NCBI GenBank assembly: GCA_017540645.1
Contig: JAFYAQ010000016.1
Coordinates: 1-45,647, forward strand
Direction: 5' to 3'
From: Oscillospiraceae bacterium
Lineage (GTDB): Bacteria; Bacillota; Clostridia; Oscillospirales; Oscillospiraceae
Length of the DNA: 45,647 nt
Shown here: in pieces, positions 6,893 through 14,135 of the stretch
Numbering within the stretch: the first letter of the stretch is position 1
Layout of the letters: the number at the start of each line of letters is the position of its first letter
The notes under the pieces: model-generated
Database searches by the model: none
What the model saw: the letters and a program-made list of their open reading frames with translations, nothing else
Told to the model about the DNA's origin: nothing
Position numbers and translations under genes: made by a program

Positions 6893-6915
6893 GGCGTTAG
6901 AAAAGTGTTAGAAAT
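6893..6915. repeat. Direct repeats GTTAGAAA, possible integrase arm sites
   Basis: GTTAGAAA occurs twice, about 12 bases apart, between the integrase stop and the tRNA-Leu terminator. Short direct repeats at this place fit arm-type or accessory binding sites near an attachment end. This is inferred from position only. Confidence 0.3.
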
Positions 6916-6984
6916 GGCCCTTTTTGAAAGGAATATGCAAATAGCAGCGGAAGAAAACTTTCCCTGAAATATTCCAAAAAGCAT

Positions 6985-7020
6985 AAAAAAGACCCGAAAC
7001 CTTGCGGTTTCGAGCCTCTT
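6985..7020 (-). terminator. Terminator of the tRNA-Leu gene
   Basis: Read on the minus strand, CTCGAAACC-GCAA-GGTTTCGGG forms a tetraloop hairpin and is followed by a run of six T residues. Confidence 0.8.
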
Positions 7021-7024
7021 TTAT

Positions 7025-7112
7025 TGGTGCGCGAGGGGGGACTTGAACCCCCACGTCCGGAATGGACACTAGAACCTGAATCTAGCGAGTCTACCAATTC
7101 CACCACTCGCGC
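7025..7112 (-). tRNA. tRNA-Leu (anticodon CAG)
   Basis: On the minus strand the acceptor stem GCGCGAG pairs with CTCGCGC, followed by discriminator A and an encoded CCA. The anticodon arm CTAGA-TTCAGGT-TCTAG gives CAG, and a long variable arm and a GGTTCAAGTCC T-arm are present, as in class II leucine tRNAs. Its 3' end faces the integrase, so it is the probable insertion target of the element on the left. The element must have restored the tRNA sequence, as the gene looks intact. Confidence 0.95.
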
Positions 7113-7128
7113 ATCTGAAAGCTTGACT

Positions 7129-7157
7129 AATATAGCATTAATCTTTTCGCTTGTCAA
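7129..7157 (-). promoter_or_regulatory. Promoter of tRNA-Leu
   Basis: On the minus strand TTGACA (7152-7157), a 17-base spacer and TATATT (7129-7134) lie directly upstream of the tRNA. Confidence 0.75.
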
Positions 7158-7204
7158 CAGGTTTCTTTCGGTTTTCAAAAAATTATTGTTTGCTGTCTAT
7201 GCGC

Positions 7205-7233
7205 TTGTCACGGCCTGGAGAGTATGATAAAAT
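7205..7233 (+). promoter_or_regulatory. Promoter of the pyrimidine-nucleoside phosphorylase gene
   Basis: TTGTCA (7205-7210), a 17-base spacer and TAAAAT (7228-7233) precede the gene. Confidence 0.6.
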
Positions 7234-7286
7234 CACAGTAATTACAGATGATTTCATGCCTTATCAACAACGAGGAGGCGATGTTC

Positions 7287-8591
7287 ATGCTGATGGTGGA
7301 TCTGATCGAGAAAAAGAAAACCGGCGGCGAACTGACGAAGGAGGAGATCGACTTCCTCATCGGCGGCTACACGGCCGGGGAGATCCCGGATTACCAGATG
7401 TCCGCCTTTTTGATGGCGGTGCTGTTCCGGGGCATGACGCCCGGGGAGACCACAGCCCTGACCATGGCCATGGCCCACTCCGGGGACATGGTGGACCTGA
7501 GCTCCCTGGGGGAGCATACCGCGGACAAGCACTCCACCGGCGGGGTGGGGGACAAGACCTCTCTGGTTTTGTGCCCCATGGTGGCGGCCTGCGGCGGGAC
7601 CATGGCAAAGATGTCGGGCCGGGGCCTGGGGCACACCGGGGGCACCATCGACAAGCTGGAGTCGTTCCCCGGCTTTTCCACGGATATGAGCCCGGAGCGT
7701 TTTCTGGAGATCGCCCGGACGGTGGGCTTTGTGATCGCCGGGCAGTCGGCCGACCTGGCCCCGGCGGACAAGAAGCTCTATGCGCTGCGGGACGTGACGG
7801 CCACGGTGAATTCCATCCCCCTGATCGTCAGCAGCATCATGTCCAAAAAGCTGGCCTCCGGCGCCCGGACCATCGTGCTGGACGTGAAGACCGGCTCCGG
7901 CGCTTTTATGAAGACAGAGGATGACGCCCGCGCCCTGGCCCGGGCCATGGTGGACGTGGGAAGGCAGGCGGGGCGGAATATGGCCGCCGTGGTGACGGAT
8001 ATGGACCAGCCCCTGGGCTTCGCCGTAGGCAACGCCCTGGAGGTCAGGGAGGCCATCGCGGTGCTGCAGGGCGTGGACGTGCCGGACCTGCGGGAGCTCT
8101 GCCTGGTGCTGGGCAGCCAGATCCTGACCCGCAGCGGGCTTGCCCCGAACGAGGACGCCGCCCGGGAGGCCCTGCTGCGCTCCATTGAGAGCGGCGCGGC
8201 GCTCCGGAAGCTGGCGGAGATGGTCAAGGCCCAGGGCGGCGATCCGTCGGCGGTCTTTGATCCCACGCTGCTGCCGGCGGCGGCAGTGCGCCGCACGGTG
8301 CGCGCGCCCCGGGACGGGTACATCACTTCCATGGCCGCCCGGGATATCGGCCTTGTCAGCATGCACCTGGGCGGCGGCAGGGCTACCAAGGAGGACAAGA
8401 TCGACCTCTCCGTGGGCGTACTGCTGGCGGCCAAAGTGGGCGCATATCTCCGGAAGGGAGATCCCCTGGCGGAGATCCACGCCGCCGACGAGGCCGCGGC
8501 GGAGCGGGCGGAGGAGGAACTGCTGGCCTGCTATACCTTCGGCGATGCCGCGCCTCAGCTCCCGCCCTTTATCCGGGGCATCGTTTGCTGA
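7287..8591 (+). CDS. pdp: Pyrimidine-nucleoside phosphorylase
   Basis: The enzyme cleaves uridine and thymidine-type nucleosides with phosphate to base and (deoxy)ribose-1-phosphate in cytosolic nucleoside salvage. The start is ATG 7287, eight bases after GAGGAGG; the MLMVDLIEKK start then matches the family (MRMVD in Bacillus), while ATG 7281 and 7248 are poorly spaced. At 434 residues it has the usual length. Visible are the phosphate-binding DKHSTGGVGDK loop, the MSGRGLGHTGGTIDKLE signature, the substrate-binding LYALRDVT and SIMSKK segments, and the C-terminal barrel-sandwich domain with LGGGRATKEDKID. It has its own promoter and is not in an obvious operon. Thymidine phosphorylase (deoA) is the close alternative; the two cannot be separated by eye with certainty. 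Confidence 0.92.
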   Translation: MLMVDLIEKKKTGGELTKEEIDFLIGGYTAGEIPDYQMSAFLMAVLFRGMTPGETTALTMAMAHSGDMVDLSSLGEHTADKHSTGGVGDKTSLVLCPMVAACGGTMAKMSGRGLGHTGGTIDKLESFPGFSTDMSPERFLEIARTVGFVIAGQSADLAPADKKLYALRDVTATVNSIPLIVSSIMSKKLASGARTIVLDVKTGSGAFMKTEDDARALARAMVDVGRQAGRNMAAVVTDMDQPLGFAVGNALEVREAIAVLQGVDVPDLRELCLVLGSQILTRSGLAPNEDAAREALLRSIESGAALRKLAEMVKAQGGDPSAVFDPTLLPAAAVRRTVRAPRDGYITSMAARDIGLVSMHLGGGRATKEDKIDLSVGVLLAAKVGAYLRKGDPLAEIHAADEAAAERAEEELLACYTFGDAAPQLPPFIRGIVC

Positions 8592-8607
8592 ATTATGTAA
8601 ACTAAAA

Positions 8608-8633
8608 TTCCCGCGTCCTTCCGGGCGCGGGAA
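8608..8633 (-). terminator. Terminator of the spore coat gene pair
   Basis: TTCCCGCG (8608-8615) pairs with CGCGGGAA (8626-8633); on the minus strand it is followed by TTTTAG. It may also end the convergent phosphorylase transcript. Confidence 0.65.
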
Positions 8634-8638
8634 GCGTT

Positions 8639-8917
8639 TCAGGGCTGGGCGGAGAACTTCTGCCGCGCCGCCTGTACCTTTTGGGGCTGGGCACTCTCGG
8701 TGGGGTACCAGCCGTTGCTCTGCATGATGGTGAAAACGTCGGACTGGATGCCGTGCTCATCGTTGAGGATGTTGAGAAAGGCGTCCCGGAGGTCTGTGCG
8801 GGCGCACTCTCCGGCAAAGCTGTTGTAGCCCTCGGAGATGTGCTTCTGGCTCATCAGGGCGTCCTGAAGGATCTCCTTGTCGCCCATATACTGGGTGCAT
8901 TGATTGGCGTTAACCAT
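8639..8917 (-). CDS. CotF-family spore coat protein
   Basis: The 92-residue product begins MVNANQCTQYMGDKEILQDALMSQK, with AGGAGG just upstream on the minus strand. This is the CotF/ferritin-like helical pattern (YMGDKEILQDALMSQKHISEGYN...ALNILNDEH-type repeats) common in clostridial coat proteins. The Gln/Pro-rich tail ends FSAQP. It lies 14 bases downstream of a second, shorter coat-like gene, and the pair probably forms one transcript expressed in the mother cell during sporulation. That expression timing comes from the family; no sporulation-type promoter was identified with confidence. Confidence 0.8.
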   Translation of the reverse strand: MVNANQCTQYMGDKEILQDALMSQKHISEGYNSFAGECARTDLRDAFLNILNDEHGIQSDVFTIMQSNGWYPTESAQPQKVQAARQKFSAQP

Positions 8918-8931
8918 GCTCGATCCTCCTT

Positions 8932-9117
8932 TCAGTTCAGAAACCGGACCAGGGCGTTGAAATGGGCCCGGTGCTTGCCGGCGATGGTCTGCAGCTCCTG
9001 CGCGATGGCGGCATTGCTGCACAGGCAGGCCATGGCCTCGTATTTTTTTACCAGCGTCTCTTCGCTGCCCAGCTGATCCTCCAGCGCGGACAGCTCCTTG
9101 GAAGTGAGATTTGCCAT
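8932..9117 (-). CDS. Small CotF-like spore coat protein
   Basis: This 61-residue, all-helical protein (MANLTSKELSALEDQLGSEETLVKKYEAMACLCSN...HRAHFNALVRFLN) has the two-helix, ferritin-like pattern of short CotF-type or spore-coat-associated proteins. Typical features are an LxxLEDQLxxEExLVKKY helix and a final HxxHFNAL helix. A GGGGGATCACC stretch upstream on the minus strand supplies the ribosome binding site. It is directly upstream of the longer CotF-family gene. The call rests on pattern and neighbourhood. Confidence 0.65.
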   Translation of the reverse strand: MANLTSKELSALEDQLGSEETLVKKYEAMACLCSNAAIAQELQTIAGKHRAHFNALVRFLN

Positions 9118-9225
9118 AGGTGATCCCCCTTGCGTATTTTAACGGCACAGCCGTCTGCATCAGTATGCCCGGTTCCGGGAGGATCATTCTTTTTTTATTT
9201 TAAAAGAAAGCGGGGAGGCGGACAA

Positions 9226-9864
9226 ATGGATATCCTGTACGCGGACGAAAAGCTGGTCGTCTGCCTCAAAACTCCGGGACTGCTGTCCACCGATGAGCCG
9301 GGAGGTATGCCGTCCCTGCTCCGCCGGGCGCTGCAGACGGAGACCATTTATACCGTCCACCGGCTGGACGCCGCCGTGGGCGGCGTGATGGTCTATGCCC
9401 GTACCCGGCACGCGGCATCGGACCTGGGACGGGAGATCCGGACAGGGGAGTTTTACAAGGAATACCGGGCCGTGGTCTCCGCCGGCCTGCCGGAGGACGG
9501 GGGCATCCTCCGGGATCTGCTGTGGCGGGACACCCGCCGCCGGGTGACCCGGGTGGCAGCCCGGCCGGGCCCCGGGGTACAGGAGGCGGAGCTGGAATAC
9601 AAGGTCCTGGCCCTGCGGGAGGGGCTGTCCCTGGTGAAGATCGTCCTGCATACCGGCCGGACCCACCAGATCCGCTGCCAGTTTGCCTCCCGTGGCTGGC
9701 CCCTCTGGGGCGACGGGAAGTACGGCGCGGCGGAGGAGGGCCCCATCGCCCTCTGGTCCTGCGCCCTGGGCTTTGTTCACCCGGCCACGGGGGAGCGTAT
9801 GGATTTTGCCGCGCCGCCCCCGGCCATAGAGCCCTGGACACTGTTTACGGGAGAAGAGCTATGA
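9226..9864 (+). CDS. RluA-family pseudouridine synthase
   Basis: The ATG at 9226 (GGGGAGG upstream) starts a 212-residue protein; an upstream in-frame start at 9130 would add a low-complexity N-terminus without similarity. The family isomerises uridine to pseudouridine in rRNA or tRNA. Motif II with the catalytic Asp is visible in VHRLDAAVGGVMVYARTR, followed by YKEYRAVV and the LHTGRTHQIRCQFAS motif near residue 145. It lacks an S4 domain. The target base cannot be told from sequence. Its stop overlaps the next ATG (ATGA), and it starts a three-gene operon with a Nudix gene and mnmA, so RNA modification fits. Confidence 0.88.
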   Translation: MDILYADEKLVVCLKTPGLLSTDEPGGMPSLLRRALQTETIYTVHRLDAAVGGVMVYARTRHAASDLGREIRTGEFYKEYRAVVSAGLPEDGGILRDLLWRDTRRRVTRVAARPGPGVQEAELEYKVLALREGLSLVKIVLHTGRTHQIRCQFASRGWPLWGDGKYGAAEEGPIALWSCALGFVHPATGERMDFAAPPPAIEPWTLFTGEEL

Positions 9865-10376
9865 CGATCATCAACAGCAGCCTGTGTTATCTGGAACGGG
9901 GCGGGGAGTATCTGATGCTCCACCGCACCAAAAAAGAAGGGGACCTGAATCACGACAAGTGGATCGGCGTGGGAGGCAAGTTTGAACCCGGGGAGAGCCC
10001 GGAGGAGTGCCTTCTCCGGGAGTGCCGGGAGGAGACCGGCCTGCGGCTGACCGAGTGGCGCTACCGGGGCATCGTCACTTTTGTTTCGGATGACAGCGTC
10101 TGCGAGTATATGCACCTGTTCACGGCCACGGCCTGGGAAGGGGAGCAGCACGAGAGCGACGAGGGGGAGCTGGCCTGGATCGAAAAGCGCCGGCTCTACG
10201 CGCTGACCCTCTGGGAGGGAGACCGGATCTTCCTCCGCCTGCTGGAGGAGGGGGCGCCCTTCTTCTCCCTGAAGCTGGTGTACACGGAGGACCGACTGAC
10301 CTCCGCCGCCCTGAACGGAAGAGCGCTGGCGCTCCCCGGAAAGGGCGAGGGAACGAGAGGACAGGGAAATGGATAA
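9861..10376 (+). CDS. Nudix hydrolase, MutT-like
   Basis: This 171-residue protein starts inside the stop of the pseudouridine synthase gene. The Nudix box runs from about Gly39: GKFEPGESPEECLLRECREETGL, with the REEE-type metal-binding glutamates intact. The N-terminal CYLERGGEYLMLHRTKK and the GVGGKFEPGE region resemble the 8-oxo-(d)GTP diphosphatase branch, so cleaning of oxidised nucleotides is likely; other nucleotide substrates are possible. Its C-terminal tail (about residue 135 on) is Gly/Arg-rich and unconserved. The stop overlaps the mnmA start by 8 bases. Confidence 0.88.
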   Translation: MTIINSSLCYLERGGEYLMLHRTKKEGDLNHDKWIGVGGKFEPGESPEECLLRECREETGLRLTEWRYRGIVTFVSDDSVCEYMHLFTATAWEGEQHESDEGELAWIEKRRLYALTLWEGDRIFLRLLEEGAPFFSLKLVYTEDRLTSAALNGRALALPGKGEGTRGQGNG

Positions 10377-11442
10377 GGTAGTCGTGGGTATGTCCGGCGG
10401 CGTGGACAGCGCCGTCGCCGCATATCTTTTGAAGCAGGAGGGATACGAGGTCATCGGCGTTACCCTGCGCACCTGGCGCTCGGACGACGGCACCGAGGGC
10501 CGCTGCTGCGAGATCGACGACGCGCGGAGCTCGGCCGTCCGGCTGGGCATTGAGTTTCTGCCGGTCAACTGCATCTCGGACTTTCAGAAATACGTGGTCG
10601 AACCCTTCACCGGAGAGTACCTGCGGGGCCGGACGCCCAACCCCTGCATCGTGTGCAACCGCCATGTGAAATGGGAAAAGCTCCTGTATTACGCGAAGGT
10701 GGTCGGGGCAAGGTATGTCGCCACCGGGCATTATGCGTCGGTACTTCGCCTCCCGAACGGGCGTTACACCGTAAAGACGGCGCTGCACGGGGAAAAGGAC
10801 CAGACCTATATGCTCTATCGGCTTACCCAGGAGCAGCTCAGCGCAACGCTGATGCCCCTCGGCGCTTACTCGAAGGCGGAGGTGCGGCGTATCGCCGCGG
10901 AGGCGGGACTGGCCGTCGCCTCCAAGCCGGATTCTCAGGAGGTCTGCTTTGTCACGGACGGCAGCTATGCCGATTATATCGAGAGTACGGCGGGCGACAG
11001 CCTGCCCGGAGAGGGAGATTTCGTGGACGCTTCCGGGAAGGTCCTGGGGCGGCACAGGGGGATCGTGCACTATACCGTGGGACAGAGAAAGGGCCTGGGC
11101 ATCGCCCTGGGCCATCCCGCGTATGTGAAAGAGCTCCGCCCGGAGACGAACGAAGTCGTTCTGGGCGACGAGGAGTCCCTGTACCGCCGGGAGCTGCTGT
11201 GTGAGGACCCGTGCTTTATGAGCATTCCCGGTCTGAGGGAAGGGGAGGTGCTCCCCTGCGCCGTAAAGATCCGCTATCGCCACGCCCCTCAGAGCGCACA
11301 GATCAGCCTGGCGGAAAACGGGCAGGTGAAGGTGTCCTTCGCCGAGCCTGTCCGCGCTCCGGCGCCCGGCCAGTCCGCGGTGTTCTATGACGATGAGGGC
11401 TGCGTGATCGGCGGGGGCGTTATCGCCAAAGCATTCTCATAG
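10369..11442 (+). CDS. mnmA: tRNA-specific 2-thiouridylase MnmA
   Basis: MnmA puts sulfur on C2 of wobble uridine-34 in Lys, Glu and Gln tRNAs, using ATP and sulfur from a cysteine desulfurase. The 357-residue protein has the usual length. The PP-loop VGMSGGVDSAVAAYLL is at residues 5-21. NPCIVCN carries the proposed catalytic Cys96, and SQEVCFV carries the second active-site Cys. The tRNA-binding GLGIALGHPAYV and C-terminal beta-barrel follow. The gene overlaps the Nudix gene by 8 bases, so translation is coupled. No desulfurase gene lies next to it in this window. Confidence 0.96.
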   Translation: MDKVVVGMSGGVDSAVAAYLLKQEGYEVIGVTLRTWRSDDGTEGRCCEIDDARSSAVRLGIEFLPVNCISDFQKYVVEPFTGEYLRGRTPNPCIVCNRHVKWEKLLYYAKVVGARYVATGHYASVLRLPNGRYTVKTALHGEKDQTYMLYRLTQEQLSATLMPLGAYSKAEVRRIAAEAGLAVASKPDSQEVCFVTDGSYADYIESTAGDSLPGEGDFVDASGKVLGRHRGIVHYTVGQRKGLGIALGHPAYVKELRPETNEVVLGDEESLYRRELLCEDPCFMSIPGLREGEVLPCAVKIRYRHAPQSAQISLAENGQVKVSFAEPVRAPAPGQSAVFYDDEGCVIGGGVIAKAFS

Positions 11443-11471
11443 TTGATTTTTCCGCCGGTATATGGTAATAC
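11443..11471 (+). promoter_or_regulatory. Candidate promoter of prfC
   Basis: TTGATT (11443-11448), a 17-base spacer and TAATAC (11466-11471) lie right after the mnmA stop, about 37 bases before the prfC ATG. Confidence 0.45.
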
Positions 11472-11508
11472 TTGGTTTGTTGTGACAATAAATGAGTGAG
11501 GAAAACAC

Positions 11509-13098
11509 ATGAGCGATTTGCAGCGGGAGATCCGGCGGCGGCGCACCTTCGCCATCATCTCCCACCCGGACGCGGGCAAGACAACGTTGACAGAAAAACT
11601 GCTGCTGTACGGAGGCGCCATTCAGCTGGCCGGCTCCGTAAAGGGCAAGGCGGCGGCCCGGCACGCCGTATCGGACTGGATGGAGCTGGAGAAGCAGCGC
11701 GGCATCTCCATCACCTCCTCCGTCCTCCAGTTTGAGTACGACGGCTATTGCATCAATATCCTGGACACCCCCGGCCACCAGGACTTCTCCGAGGATACCT
11801 ACCGCACCCTGATGGCGGCGGACAGCGCCGTCATGGTGATCGACGCGGCCAAGGGCATCGAGCCCCAGACCCGCAAGCTCTTCAAGGTCTGCGCCATGCG
11901 GCATATCCCCATTTTCACCTTCATCAACAAGATGGACCGGGAATCCCGCAGCCCCTATGATCTCATGGAGGAGCTGGAGAAGGAATTCGGCATCGGGACC
12001 TATCCCATGAACTGGCCCATCGGCAGCGGCAGCGATTTCAAGGGCATTTACGACCGGGAGCGGAAGGAAGTGCTGGCCTACACCCAGTTCCACGCGGGCA
12101 GCCGGGCCATCCACGCCACCGAGCTGGGCCTGGACGAGACCGACGCCCTCTCCGACATGCTGGGCGAGCGGCTGTACGCCACTCTCCGGGACGATGTGGA
12201 GCTGCTGGACGGCGCGGGCTACGACTTTGACCGGGAGCTGGTCCAGAGCGGCGATCTGAGCCCGGTGTTCTTCGGCTCGGCGCTGATGAACTTCGGCGTG
12301 GAGCAGTTCCTCCATTCCTTCCTGGACCTGACCACTCCGCCGCTGCCCCGACTTTCCCAGGGGGAGGCGGTGGACCCGGAGAAGGAGCCCTTCTCCGCCT
12401 TTGTCTTCAAGATCCAGGCCAACATGAACAAGGCCCACCGGGACCGGATCGCCTTTATGCGCATCTGCTCCGGCCGCTTTGAGCGGGACCAGGAGTATCT
12501 CCATGTCCAGAGCGGCAAGGTCATCCGCCTGGCCCAGCCCCAGCAGATGATGGCCGAGGAGCGGCAGATCATCAACGAGGCCTATGCCGGGGACATCATC
12601 GGCGTGTTCGATCCGGGCATTTACTCCATCGGGGACACCATCTGCACCAAAGAAAAGCGCCTGTGCTACGAGGGCATCCCCACCTTTGCCCCGGAGCACT
12701 TCGCGGCCTTTGAGCGGAAGGACACCATGAAGCGCAAGCAGTTCGAGACCGGCATCCGCCAGATCGCCCAGGAGGGCGCCATCCAGATCTTCCATGAGCC
12801 CAACTCCGGCCTGGAAGAGGTCATCGTGGGCGTGGTGGGCGTGCTGCAGTTCGAGGTGCTGGAATACCGTCTGAAGACCGAGTATTCCACCGAGGTCCGC
12901 CGCCGGGATCTGCCCTATGAAAATATCCGCTGGATCACCAGCCGCACGGACCCCTCCACGCTGCTCCTGACCCGGGACAGCAAGTGGGTGCAGGACTTCA
13001 AGGGCAACGACCTGCTGCTCTTCGGCGGGGAATGGAACATCCCCTATTGCCAGAAGCAGAATCCCGGTCTGGAGCTGGCGGAATTCAGCCGGCAGTGA
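11509..13098 (+). CDS. prfC: Peptide chain release factor 3
   Basis: RF3 is a translational GTPase that recycles RF1/RF2 from the ribosome after peptide release. The 529-residue protein matches the family length. Visible GTPase motifs are G1 SHPDAGKTTLTEK (about residue 19), G2 RGISITSSVLQF, G3 DTPGHQDFSEDTYRTL, and G4 NKMD; G5-like and domain II segments follow (PVFFGSALMNFGV). The C-terminal RF3-specific part contains GVVGVLQFEVL and LPYENIRWI. An AGGA site precedes the ATG. A related RF3-like GTPase is unlikely given the full-length match. Confidence 0.95.
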   Translation: MSDLQREIRRRRTFAIISHPDAGKTTLTEKLLLYGGAIQLAGSVKGKAAARHAVSDWMELEKQRGISITSSVLQFEYDGYCINILDTPGHQDFSEDTYRTLMAADSAVMVIDAAKGIEPQTRKLFKVCAMRHIPIFTFINKMDRESRSPYDLMEELEKEFGIGTYPMNWPIGSGSDFKGIYDRERKEVLAYTQFHAGSRAIHATELGLDETDALSDMLGERLYATLRDDVELLDGAGYDFDRELVQSGDLSPVFFGSALMNFGVEQFLHSFLDLTTPPLPRLSQGEAVDPEKEPFSAFVFKIQANMNKAHRDRIAFMRICSGRFERDQEYLHVQSGKVIRLAQPQQMMAEERQIINEAYAGDIIGVFDPGIYSIGDTICTKEKRLCYEGIPTFAPEHFAAFERKDTMKRKQFETGIRQIAQEGAIQIFHEPNSGLEEVIVGVVGVLQFEVLEYRLKTEYSTEVRRRDLPYENIRWITSRTDPSTLLLTRDSKWVQDFKGNDLLLFGGEWNIPYCQKQNPGLELAEFSRQ

Positions 13099-13184
13099 GC
13101 GGGAAGAATTTAAAAAATGCACTGGAATTATTCGCAAAAGCTGATATAATCTTTTTTTAAAGTACAAACCAAAAGGTGATTTCC

Positions 13185-14069
13185 ATGGGCAAACGATATA
13201 TGACCCGGGAGGGCGGCGCCACGGTGACGGCGTTCGTCCCCTATGACTGCAAAAACAATTGTCCCTTCTGCATCAACAAGCAGGAGTACAAAAACCCGGA
13301 CGGCTTCAGCGTGGAAGCGGTGTGCCAATCCATCCGCATGTTCGACGAGATCACGCCCCGCTGCGACTTCGTCTTTACCGGCGGCGAGCCCCTGGCTGAC
13401 CCGGACGGGCTGCAGATCATGCTGGACTGCGTGCCCTCCACCCACCGGGTGTTCATCAACACCACCCTCCCGGTGTCGGAGCATTTCCCGGAGAAGCGGA
13501 TCATCGACTTCACGGAGCGCAACCGGGATAAGATCACCTGCATCAACGTATCCCGCCACATGGTCCACTATGTGCAGGAGAGCAACGACGCCCTTCTGGG
13601 CCGTCTGGCGGTGCCGGTGCGGGTCAACTGCGTCCTGTTCAAAAGCTACCCCCACAGCAACATCAAGGCCTTTGCCGACCGCTTCGGTCAGTACGGGATT
13701 CCCATCCAGTTCCGGGCGGATTACACCGTCACGACCCTGGAAAACCTCTATCAGCGGGAGGGCGACGGGATCCTCTCCGACCTGATGGAGAACTTCACCT
13801 ATCTGGGCCTGGACGGCTGCCGTATCCGCTGCGGCTACCATTTCGACAACCACGGCCAGCACATCGCCTATCACCGGACCCTGCCCTACAGCACCATCCC
13901 CACCGTCATCGACGGGGAAGAGGTAGATATCCTCTATGATGTTCTCATCAAGCAGAACGGCGCCCCTCACTCCGACTGGACCGGCGTGCCTCTGGACGTG
14001 GAGGCCTACCGGAATGTGATGTACGAGCCCTACGATCTGAAAGTGCTGGAAGGCGACCCCTATCAATAA
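13185..14069 (+). CDS. Radical SAM protein
   Basis: ATG 13185 follows AAAGGTG by six bases; a GTG at 13176 lies within that site. The 294-residue enzyme carries the iron-sulfur binding CKNNCPFC (C-x3-C-x2-C) at about residues 24-31, then FTGGEPLADP (SAM-binding GGE motif) and INTTLPV and INVSRHM strands of the partial TIM barrel. A small C-terminal part contains CRIRCGYHFDNHG, which could be a capping region rather than a full SPASM domain. Substrate unknown; resemblance is to activating or peptide/cofactor-modifying radical SAM proteins. It stands alone with a terminator behind and TATAAT at 13145-13150 ahead. Confidence 0.85.
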   Translation: MGKRYMTREGGATVTAFVPYDCKNNCPFCINKQEYKNPDGFSVEAVCQSIRMFDEITPRCDFVFTGGEPLADPDGLQIMLDCVPSTHRVFINTTLPVSEHFPEKRIIDFTERNRDKITCINVSRHMVHYVQESNDALLGRLAVPVRVNCVLFKSYPHSNIKAFADRFGQYGIPIQFRADYTVTTLENLYQREGDGILSDLMENFTYLGLDGCRIRCGYHFDNHGQHIAYHRTLPYSTIPTVIDGEEVDILYDVLIKQNGAPHSDWTGVPLDVEAYRNVMYEPYDLKVLEGDPYQ

Positions 14070-14080
14070 GGATAAACGAA

Positions 14081-14120
14081 CACCGGCGCGGTTGAGAGGA
14101 TCAACCGCGCCGGTGTTTTG
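14081..14120. terminator. Strong bidirectional-type terminator
   Basis: ACACCGGCGCGGTTGA (14081-14096) and its exact complement (14102-14117) form a perfect 16-bp stem with a 5-base loop, followed by TTTT. It separates the radical SAM gene from the convergent blaR1-like gene. Confidence 0.85.
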
Positions 14121-14135
14121 CGTATGCCGGAGATC

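Noticed and set aside
1..7024. Left attachment site as a copy of the tRNA-Leu 3' end
   Set aside because: I looked for the GCGCGAGGGG and CTTGAACCC segments and saw no second copy in this region.
7254..8480. Open frame of 408 codons opposite the pyrimidine-nucleoside phosphorylase
   Set aside because: It is an antisense shadow of a well-supported gene and shows no domain.
11437..13167. Long open frame of 576 codons on the minus strand opposite prfC
   Set aside because: It mirrors the codon pattern of the GC-rich prfC gene, has no ribosome binding site and no recognisable domain.
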